Shown here piece after piece: positions 6,514 through 12,294 of a DNA stretch of 12,294 nt. The stretch spans positions 1 to 12,294 of the forward strand of contig JBFXAN010000188.1 of assembly GCA_050184225.1 (NCBI GenBank). The letters are read 5' to 3'. Made by a program: the position numbers and the translations under genes. The number at the start of each line of letters is the position of its first letter. Position 1 is the first letter of the stretch. Origin of the DNA: JBFXAN01 sp050184225 (GTDB taxonomy: Bacteria > Chloroflexota > Dehalococcoidia > CAUJGQ01). Under the pieces are notes generated by a model. The model had not been told where the DNA came from. It made no database searches and worked only from the letters and a program-made list of their open reading frames with translations.

Positions 6514-8721
6514 CTATGGGGTGCTGGTCGATGGTGACGACGGCGCCAGCGGTGAGTCGACGTAGATCTGATCGAGCACTTTCAGCATCAGGGCATTGGC
6601 CGTCGGCGCCATGTCGAGCGAGACGGTCAGATTCGTCCAGACCACGAGCGTCACCTGGTTGGTGGGGTCGTGGCCCATGAACGAGTTGTACCCAGCGGTC
6701 TCGCCGCCATGGAAATAGATCGTGTTCGCGGCCCAGCGCACGTCGGCGATGCCGTACCCGTACTGCTGGCCGGGATCGCCCGGCTGCAGGCTGTCGAGCC
6801 AGCGGCGCTGGGACGCGGCGTCGAGCACACGCCCGCGCACCAGGGACTCGATCCAGGTGGCGAGATCGCCGGCGGTGGAGACGACGCCGCCCGTCGCCTC
6901 GGCCCAGGAGTGGTTCAGGTTCGTGTAGTCGGTGGGTAGCAAGGTCCCGGCCCGCGCCGCGGCCCGAACCTCGGGCGAGTACGGCGGCTCGCCCGCCAGG
7001 GCAACCGAGGTGCTGCCGTAGAGGTAGCCGTGCGTGTACGGTGCGGGGAGCGTGTACTCGGTCCTGGCGGGGAGCAGGGTGCGCTGCAGACCCAGCGGCC
7101 CGAACAGCCGCGCCTGCATCGCCCGCGCCAGCGGCCGGCCATCAACCTGCTCGGCGATCTGGCCGAGGAGTTCGTAGTTGGTGTTGCAGTACTCGAAGGC
7201 GGTCCCAGGCGGGAAGTTCGGTGGGCGTGCGAACGCGATCGCCAGCACCTCGGCCCGGGTCCATGCCTTTGTCGGGTCACGGTCGAGGGCCGCCGCGAAT
7301 TCGGGGGCATTGGTGTAGTTGTAGAGGCCGCTGCGCATCTCCAACAGTTCGGCAATGGTGATGATGTCGCCATTGGGCACATTGGAGACGTACATCGAGA
7401 CGGGATCGCTGAGATCGAGTTTGCCCTCCTGGGCCAGTTGCATGATCACCGCGGCCGTCATCGTCTTCGTATTCGAGGCGATCCGGAAGTAGGTGTCGAC
7501 GCTAGGCGGGATCGTCGCGCCCAGCTCGGTCGTGCCGGAGCTGATGGTGAACTCGCCCTGGGGCGTGCGGAGCAGGACCATCGCGCCGGGGACCAGCATC
7601 TCCTGGACGGCCGCATCGACGGTGGCTTGCAGCGCTGCGGCGTCAATCTGCTTGAGCCCGGACGAGCCCGCCGTCGGTCCAGGCTTGGTGGTGGCGCTGG
7701 ACCCTGCGCAGCAGGAGTCGAGGTCGTACCAGGTATCCGGGTTGCGCACGCCCTCGACGACCTGGCGGATGGCTTCGGTCACCAATTCCGGCTGGTCCTG
7801 GTGGATGTTGTGGCCGGACCTGGCGGCGATGGTGAACCGGGCGTCGGGCACGAGCGTAGCCAGACGCTGTTGTTCTTCGAGCATGATCGCTTCGGTCACC
7901 TCGGTGGGCCAGTCTGGGGTCGGCGCGGCGAACGGGATACCGTGGGCGAGCACGGCCAGCGGCATCGGGCGGAGCGGGGCCACCCGTTGCGCCTCGCGCA
8001 CCTGGGCCACGATGGCGCGAGCATCGAGCCGCTCAAACGCGGGGTACTCGTCGCTTGGCTCCAAGCTGAACTGTGGCCCTTCGAATGCCTGCCACTGTGC
8101 GGGTGTCATCGCCTCCTCGAATTTCACCCACACGTCTTCGGTGGTGCTGTCAACCAGCACCATGCCGGCGACCTCCTCGGGGTAGGCGCTGGCATAGAGC
8201 CGCATCAAGGCGCCGCCCATCGAGTGACCGACCAGCACGTAGGGGGCGGGAATCGCCGCCGCCTGGAGCAGGGCGCGAAAGTCCGCGATGACCTCGGATC
8301 CGCCGCGCACCTCGAACAACGGGTCGCTGCGGCTGGGGTGGTAGTCGAGGCCGAGCGGATCGAGCTCGGGATCCTCGAAATCGAAGATCGTCCCCGGCCG
8401 GTCATAGGCGCAGACGCGGGTGAAGCCGGCGATGGCGGGCATCACCATCTGCCGGCTGCTCGCCGGGTCGGTGCGATCTCGGCTCCAGTAGTCGGCCCGC
8501 GCCGCGCTGCCCGCTTCGAGCAGGACAGTGGGGCTGCCCTGACCGTGGCATTCCAGATACAGCCGCCGGCCGCCGCCGATATCGACCAGTCCGGCGAAAT
8601 CGCTTTGCATCGTGATGGCCTTTCCTGCGCTCACGCGCTGGCTGCCGAGCGTGGCCACGGCGCCGAGCAGGACGGCGAATGCGAGCGCGGTGAGTGCGTG
8701 GCGACGTTGTGACATACCCAT
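6514..8721 (-). CDS. Exported alpha/beta hydrolase fused to serine beta-lactamase-like domain
   Basis: A 735-residue two-domain exported protein. Residues 1-33 are a signal peptide (basic MGMSQRRH, hydrophobic 9-28). The alpha/beta-hydrolase domain is about 40-325, with nucleophile elbow GHSMG at 165-169 (Ser167) and probable catalytic His304 in SGHNIHQDQP; the acidic member is not obvious at the usual place (LAVLAHGIPF). A linker of about 330-358, containing Cys-Cys and a Thr/Ser/Gly/Pro run, leads to a beta-lactamase / peptidase S12-type domain at about 359-720. That domain has SNTK (Ser416, Lys419), the Tyr-x-Asn motif YCN at 511-513 and HGG at 671-673 in place of KTG. The second domain probably acts on esters, amides or peptidoglycan-type peptides; a true beta-lactamase role is not implied. 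I start at ATG 8721 because AGGAGT (8727-8732) precedes it and the signal peptide begins there. It lies 14 bases after the ABM-like gene and is probably co-transcribed with it. Confidence 0.9.
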   Translation of the reverse strand: MGMSQRRHALTALAFAVLLGAVATLGSQRVSAGKAITMQSDFAGLVDIGGGRRLYLECHGQGSPTVLLEAGSAARADYWSRDRTDPASSRQMVMPAIAGFTRVCAYDRPGTIFDFEDPELDPLGLDYHPSRSDPLFEVRGGSEVIADFRALLQAAAIPAPYVLVGHSMGGALMRLYASAYPEEVAGMVLVDSTTEDVWVKFEEAMTPAQWQAFEGPQFSLEPSDEYPAFERLDARAIVAQVREAQRVAPLRPMPLAVLAHGIPFAAPTPDWPTEVTEAIMLEEQQRLATLVPDARFTIAARSGHNIHQDQPELVTEAIRQVVEGVRNPDTWYDLDSCCAGSSATTKPGPTAGSSGLKQIDAAALQATVDAAVQEMLVPGAMVLLRTPQGEFTISSGTTELGATIPPSVDTYFRIASNTKTMTAAVIMQLAQEGKLDLSDPVSMYVSNVPNGDIITIAELLEMRSGLYNYTNAPEFAAALDRDPTKAWTRAEVLAIAFARPPNFPPGTAFEYCNTNYELLGQIAEQVDGRPLARAMQARLFGPLGLQRTLLPARTEYTLPAPYTHGYLYGSTSVALAGEPPYSPEVRAAARAGTLLPTDYTNLNHSWAEATGGVVSTAGDLATWIESLVRGRVLDAASQRRWLDSLQPGDPGQQYGYGIADVRWAANTIYFHGGETAGYNSFMGHDPTNQVTLVVWTNLTVSLDMAPTANALMLKVLDQIYVDSPLAPSSPSTSTP

Positions 8722-8735
8722 GATTGACTCCTGAG

Positions 8736-9032
8736 CTACATGCCTCGCTGGACGATGACTTCCCCGGCGATCACCTCGGGCGAGCGGGGCAGCAGTGCGG
8801 CCAGATGCTCCGCGACCCAACGGACGGTCAGCAGCTGGGCGGCCTCCAGGTTGGTCCGGTCATCGAACACCGTGACGGAGACGAACGCCCCGCCCCCGGT
8901 GTCCAGGACCGCGTACGAGACGAAGCCGGGCGTCGTGCTCAGCGCGGACGCCAGCTGCCGGCCGGCACGCATCACTTCCTCGATCGGCGCGATCACACCG
9001 TCATAGCGGCAGATCGTGGCGTGCAGCGGCAC
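8736..9032 (-). CDS. ABM-like dimeric alpha/beta-barrel protein
   Basis: A 98-residue protein with the pattern of antibiotic-biosynthesis-monooxygenase-like (ferredoxin-like, dimeric barrel) proteins: a first strand HATICRYDGV, a helix EEVMRAGRQLASAL, then PGFVSYAVLDTGGG and FVSVTVFDD strands, a helix containing VRWVAEHLAALLP, and a final strand PEVIAGEVIVQRG. No catalytic residue can be pointed to, and many members have no known reaction. The start is the GTG at 9030-9032: AGGAGG lies six bases before it, and the product then begins right at the first strand. The frame is open to 9281, but the extra 83 codons are arginine-rich and not protein-like. It heads a pair with the hydrolase/beta-lactamase gene and follows the large regulator on the same strand. 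Confidence 0.82.
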   Translation of the reverse strand: MPLHATICRYDGVIAPIEEVMRAGRQLASALSTTPGFVSYAVLDTGGGAFVSVTVFDDRTNLEAAQLLTVRWVAEHLAALLPRSPEVIAGEVIVQRGM

Positions 9033-9277
9033 CGCTCGCCTCCTCATCACCCGCGCCCTGGACGGGAGTGATGGGGGCAGCCTACCCACCGCGCGGCTGC
9101 CTGCCATCCAGAACCTCTGGAGACGTGCCCTTGATCTTTCACACCGCGGGCGCGGACGTGCTCTGCGGATTCTCGGGAGGGCCGAGGCGTGGGAAGCAAG
9201 ACCCCACGGTGCCCGCGCGCGGTGTTCAGTGGTCTGGCGGCGCCGGAGGCACTGCGGTACTGGCTGAAGACCGCGGC
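9033..9277 (-). other. 245-base spacer between regulator and ABM-like gene
   Basis: Besides the ribosome site at 9039-9044 I see nothing convincing. No strong -35/-10 pair and no hairpin plus T run were found on the minus strand. Whether the ABM/hydrolase pair has its own promoter here or is read through from the regulator cannot be decided by eye; the length makes a separate promoter plausible. Confidence 0.4.
9039..9044 (-). promoter_or_regulatory. Ribosome binding site fixing a GTG start
   Basis: A perfect AGGAGG on the minus strand, six bases before GTG 9030-9032. It overlaps an alternative ATG (9048-9050), which has no site of its own, so the GTG is preferred for the ABM-like gene. Confidence 0.75.
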
Positions 9278-12052
9278 TCAATCAGAGTGTGTCGCCGTCA
9301 GCCCGTGCGCCGTCGCCCATTCGGCGACCTGCCAGCGGGAGTGGACACCAAGCTTGGCGAGTACGTGATGGACGTGGCTGCCCACCGTGCTGAGCGCGAT
9401 CGTCAGCGCCCCCGCGATCTGGCGGTCGGTATACCCCTGCGCCAGGAGCCGGGCCACCTCCCACTCTCGGCGGGTGAGTGCCTCGACCGATCCGGTAGGC
9501 GGGACCGCCTTGGCGGACGGCCGCTCGGTCTGATCGCCGCTTAGCGTCGCGGTGATCGCCTGTTCTACGGTCAGCAACTGGCCCTCCGCGAGGGCTGCCG
9601 CGAGCACCGTGTTGCCGAGCCGCGGACGAAGCATGTCGAGGAGTCGAGCCTCTGCTTCACGCTGGACAGGGGTGATGCGGGCGCCGTGGGCGTCACGCAG
9701 GGCGCTGAGCGCGCCGAGCAGCCGTGCGGCCAGCGCCGGCCGATCCAGCCGCGCTTCAGCCACGGCAAGGGTGAGCAGACCGGCGATCATGAAGGCGCGA
9801 TCACCGACCGCAAGCAGGCCGCGCAGGCCGTCCCGCAGCAACCGGCGCGCGCGATCGAGATCGCCCCCGGCCACGGCGAGCGCGGCGTGACCGAACTCCA
9901 GCGACGCGATCGCGATGAATCGCCGGTCGCCGAGGACTTGAAAGCGGCTCAGGCTCTCCTCAAAGCACGCGGTGGCCCGCCCATAGTCCTCCTGGTTCGA
10001 CGCCACGCTGCCGAGGCCATGCATTGCCCATGCCGCGTCGTGGCTGTCCCCGAGCGTCCGATGGAGCACCAGGCTCTCCTCCAGGCGCTGTGCGGCTTCG
10101 GCGAAATTACCCTGTCGATTGGATACAAATCCGAGCCACGTCAATGCTGCCGCGACGATCTGCTCGTCAGCCGCCGCACGCCCCAGGGACATGCTTTCGG
10201 TGAAGTACCACGTCGCCTGGGCGAGGTCCGCCTGGAAGAAGGCCAGCCGTCCGGCGGCGAGCAGCGCCCGGGACCGTAAGGCGGTCGATATCGGACGTGG
10301 CTGATCGTTCGCGAGCACTGGCTCCAGCCAGCGCCGCCCTTCACTCATCGTCCCGTGCACTTCCCAATACGCCGACAGTGCCACGGCCAGACGCGCCAGC
10401 ATCTCTCTGTCGCCGCACTGATCCGCCTGGTTGAGCGCCGCCCGCAGATTGTCATAGTCGCGGTCCAGCCGGCCCAGCCAGACGACCTGTGCCGGGCCAC
10501 GCAGTTCCGACGCGGCCTGCTCCGCCACGGACAGATACCAGGCCGCGTGTTGCGACGCAACCTGCTCATGTTCCCCGCTGGCCATCAAATGGTGTGCCGC
10601 GTACTGGCGTACCGGCTCGAGCAGGCGGAACCGGCTTGCCGGCTCACCATCGTCGACCTGCACCAGCGACTTGTCGATGAGACGGGTGAGGAGGTCGAGA
10701 CCTAACCCCCCCAGCCCCCCTTCCCTCGCAAGGAAGGGGGGAGTCCTGGCGGGATGTGGTTGAACTGAAATCGGCTTGGTAGAGCCAATCAAGATACTGG
10801 CGTCGCCGGTTGAATGAGGCTCCCCCCTTCCCTCGCAGGGAAGGGGGGCCGGGAAGGTTAGGTATTCCGCTGCCGCAAGGTCAAATCCACCGGCGAAAAC
10901 CGCCAGCCGGCGAAAGAAGATCTGATCCTGGGCGGTGAGCAGGTCATAGCTCCAGTCCAGGGTCGCCTGTAACGTCTGCTGGCGAGTCGGCGCCGCCCGG
11001 CCGCCTCCCGTCAGCAGCCGGAGCGCGTCGTCCAGCCGCATGAGAATCTGCTCGACCGCCAGTACCCGCACCCGTGCGGCCGCCAGCTCCAGCGCCAGCG
11101 GGATGCCGTCCAGCCGCGCGCAGATGCGCGCCACGGCCTCGGCGTTGCCCGGTGTCAGGTCGAAGTCGGGGCGGACGGCCCGCGCGCGATCCAGGAAAAG
11201 CTGAACGGCAGGGTAGTCGGCCAGTTTGTCGAGTGGCGGGAGTGTGTCAGGGTCCGGTACCACCAGGGGCGGCACCCGCCATTGCCGTTCGCCGCCGGCG
11301 CCGAGTGGCTCGCGGCTGGTGACGAGGATGCACAGGGCAGGACAGCCGTCGAGCAGGTGCTCCGCCAGCTGCGCGCAGGCATCGACCAGATGCTCGCAGT
11401 TATCCAGGACGAGCAGTTGCGGCTGACGTCGAAAGGCGGCAACCAGCGTATTGAGCAGGGGAACGCCCGGCGCCTCACCCACTCCCACCGCGGCGGCGAC
11501 GGCACTAGGAACGAGCGACGCATCCGTGACCGGCGCCAGCTCGACCAGCCGGACGCCGTCCGGGAATGTGGCCGCCAGGTCGGCGGCCACCTGGAGCGCC
11601 AGGCGGGTCTTGCCGCAGCCGCCTGTACCGGTGAGGGTGACCAGGCGTACCTCGGGATGCAGCACGAGATCACGCAACGCGGCGCGCTCGTGCTCACGGC
11701 CGATCAGCGGTGTGCGCGGCGCCGGCAGGGTGGCGGCTGTAACGTCGGCCGGCATGGAAGGTGATGCGGCGGCCGGATCGCCCGCCGGCCGTGCCGCCAC
11801 GCCGAACGCCGTCCGCTCCTCCGTCCCAAGGTCCAACGCGGCTGCCAGCAGGCTCACGGTGTGGGGATAGGGACGCCGCCGCTCCCCCTGCTCGAGCGCG
11901 CTGATCGCGGACACGGTCAGCCCGGCTCGCTCGGCCAGCGCCTTCTGGGTGAAGCCGGCGCGCCTGCGATAGCGCCGCAACTGCTCGCCAAAGCAGATCC
12001 TCGGTCCGTGCAGCACGTCGCGTGTCCCTGCGCAAGCTCGGACCCGGCCCAT
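9278..12052 (-). CDS. Large XRE / NB-ARC ATPase / TPR / LuxR-type regulator
   Basis: A 924-residue multidomain transcription regulator. An XRE-type helix-turn-helix covers about 20-75 (FGEQLRRYRRRAGFTQKALA, then VSAISALEQGERR). An NB-ARC/STAND-like ATPase covers about 115-395: Walker A GTGGCGKT at 142-149 (Lys148), Walker B LLVLDNCEH at 213-221 (Asp217), the sensor-like LVTSREPL at 243-250, and GIPLALELAAARV at 316-328. A winged-helix-like link (RRLAVFAGGFDLAAAEYL, then DLLTRLIDKSLVQ) follows, but it is split by a 54-residue insert at 398-451 encoded by a palindromic element. TPR-like helical repeats span about 500-830. The C-terminal LuxR helix-turn-helix is 858-915 (LTRREWEVARLL, then STVGSHVHHVLAKLGV). 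The ATG at 12052 has no clear ribosome site; GTG 12016, preceded by AGGGA, is an alternative start. It is upstream of the ABM/hydrolase pair and may control it. Confidence 0.92.
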   Translation of the reverse strand: MGRVRACAGTRDVLHGPRICFGEQLRRYRRRAGFTQKALAERAGLTVSAISALEQGERRRPYPHTVSLLAAALDLGTEERTAFGVAARPAGDPAAASPSMPADVTAATLPAPRTPLIGREHERAALRDLVLHPEVRLVTLTGTGGCGKTRLALQVAADLAATFPDGVRLVELAPVTDASLVPSAVAAAVGVGEAPGVPLLNTLVAAFRRQPQLLVLDNCEHLVDACAQLAEHLLDGCPALCILVTSREPLGAGGERQWRVPPLVVPDPDTLPPLDKLADYPAVQLFLDRARAVRPDFDLTPGNAEAVARICARLDGIPLALELAAARVRVLAVEQILMRLDDALRLLTGGGRAAPTRQQTLQATLDWSYDLLTAQDQIFFRRLAVFAGGFDLAAAEYLTFPAPLPCEGRGEPHSTGDASILIGSTKPISVQPHPARTPPFLAREGGLGGLGLDLLTRLIDKSLVQVDDGEPASRFRLLEPVRQYAAHHLMASGEHEQVASQHAAWYLSVAEQAASELRGPAQVVWLGRLDRDYDNLRAALNQADQCGDREMLARLAVALSAYWEVHGTMSEGRRWLEPVLANDQPRPISTALRSRALLAAGRLAFFQADLAQATWYFTESMSLGRAAADEQIVAAALTWLGFVSNRQGNFAEAAQRLEESLVLHRTLGDSHDAAWAMHGLGSVASNQEDYGRATACFEESLSRFQVLGDRRFIAIASLEFGHAALAVAGGDLDRARRLLRDGLRGLLAVGDRAFMIAGLLTLAVAEARLDRPALAARLLGALSALRDAHGARITPVQREAEARLLDMLRPRLGNTVLAAALAEGQLLTVEQAITATLSGDQTERPSAKAVPPTGSVEALTRREWEVARLLAQGYTDRQIAGALTIALSTVGSHVHHVLAKLGVHSRWQVAEWATAHGLTATHSD
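10701..10862. mobile_element. 162-bp MITE-like palindromic element inside the regulator gene
   Basis: The ends are inverted copies: 10701-10720 starting CCTAACCCCC and 10843-10862 ending GGTTAGG match at 17 of 20 positions. Inside are two hairpins. The first is CCCCCCTTCC / GGAAGGGGGG (10715-10741, 7-base loop); the second is CCCCCCTTCCC / GGGAAGGGGGG (10822-10848, 5-base loop). As 27-base units they differ at one base. About 75 bases of non-repeated sequence lie between them. The length is exactly 54 codons and the frame contains no stop, so the host gene stays open. Whole-unit symmetry suggests a small non-autonomous element or a pair of REP-like units. I see no encoded transposase and no clear target duplication. 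Confidence 0.8.
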
Positions 12053-12091
12053 CGCGCAGACCGGGCGCGGTGCGCCAGTGGTGTAATGCTA

Positions 12092-12139
12092 GCACACTCA
12101 CTACCACAGTTCGGCGCCGAACTGTGGTAGTGAGTGTGC
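12092..12139. repeat. Perfect 48-bp palindrome upstream of the regulator
   Basis: Both arms are 24 bases, with no mismatch and no spacer; the centre is GGCGCC at 12113-12118. Each arm carries the AT-richer motif ACTACCACAG / CTGTGGTAGT next to a short CACACTCA part. No T run follows on either side, so it is not a standard terminator. It lies 39 bases from the regulator's first ATG on the minus strand, so it is either a protein-binding site, a leader hairpin or a mobile palindrome. Confidence 0.9.
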
Positions 12140-12230
12140 AGACGTGTCCATGGGGCTGACTCCCAGATCAGTGCATGCTCGGAGACCGACGATCGCCTAC
12201 CCCCGCATCGCTGATACGTGATGGGCAGGA

Positions 12231-12246
12231 TAGAAGGTCACTTCTA
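12231..12246. repeat. Short perfect dyad near the right edge
   Basis: TAGAAG and CTTCTA are perfect inverted copies around GTCA. The site lies about 90 bases beyond the 48-bp palindrome. It could be a small operator or a chance dyad. Confidence 0.25.
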
Positions 12247-12294
12247 CAGCTTCCCCTGCTCGCCTCGCTGCCGGCGGAAACGTTGGAGAGTTCA

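Noticed and set aside
7030..8712. A 560-codon open frame on the plus strand, antisense to the hydrolase/beta-lactamase gene
   Set aside because: Its product is rich in Arg, Gly, His and Val without any domain, while the minus strand has a signal peptide, GHSMG, SNTK, YCN and HGG motifs in order. It is open because of high GC.
10715..10848. Two near-identical 27-base units 107 bases apart, considered as a CRISPR pair
   Set aside because: There are only two units, each fully palindromic with G/C runs, lying inside a coding sequence, with no third copy and no cas genes. A palindromic repeat element fits better.
12092..12139. The 48-bp palindrome as a rho-independent terminator
   Set aside because: No T run follows on either strand and there is no loop; it also lies upstream of a gene start and not after a stop within view.
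12140..12294. Possible partial gene at the right edge
   Set aside because: Frames on both strands are short or give Arg/Cys/Ser-rich sequence without motifs; the ATG at 12221 on the plus strand has no ribosome site. I see nothing to call beyond the small dyad.

Overview
This is a GC-rich bacterial chromosome window. The organism is most likely a member of Chloroflexota (Thermomicrobia or a relative); a high-GC actinobacterium is the alternative. The clues are the very large regulator with an N-terminal XRE-type helix-turn-helix, an NB-ARC-like ATPase, TPR-like repeats and a C-terminal LuxR helix-turn-helix; the TAP-like secreted hydrolase; and the G/C-run palindromic repeat. The taxonomic call is inference from gene content only.

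Layout, left to right. (1) 1-195: the 3' end of a DinB-like gene. (2) 255-1856, minus: an exported tripeptidyl-aminopeptidase-like alpha/beta hydrolase. (3) 2043-2420, plus: a small orphan that looks like the cut-off end of a secreted repeat protein. (4) 2480-5112: a TetR-family repressor (minus) divergent from three plus-strand genes: a DoxX-like membrane protein, an exported protein of unknown function and a DUF3995-like membrane protein. A long inverted repeat sits between repressor and DoxX gene and is the likely operator. (5) 5411-6214, plus: a SAM-dependent methyltransferase. (6) 6133-6513: a messy convergent junction with a frameshifted alpha/beta-hydrolase tail remnant and an uncertain small ORF. 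(7) 6514-12052, all minus: the large XRE/ATPase/LuxR regulator, then a small ABM-like dimeric-barrel protein, then an alpha/beta hydrolase fused to a serine beta-lactamase-like domain. The last two are 14 bases apart and very probably co-transcribed.

Three structural observations stand out. A 162-bp element with inverted ends and two internal hairpins sits in frame inside the regulator gene and adds 54 codons between the ATPase part and the helical repeats. A perfect 48-bp palindrome with no spacer lies 39 bases before the regulator's first possible ATG. The beta-lactamase domain of the fusion protein is flanked by two similar copies of an alpha/beta-hydrolase tail, one functional and one decayed, which suggests how the fusion arose.

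I saw no rRNA, tRNA, CRISPR array, complete insertion sequence or convincing rho-independent terminator. I did not find a clear new multi-gene defence or biosynthetic system; the most unusual material is the in-frame palindromic element and the hydrolase/beta-lactamase architecture.
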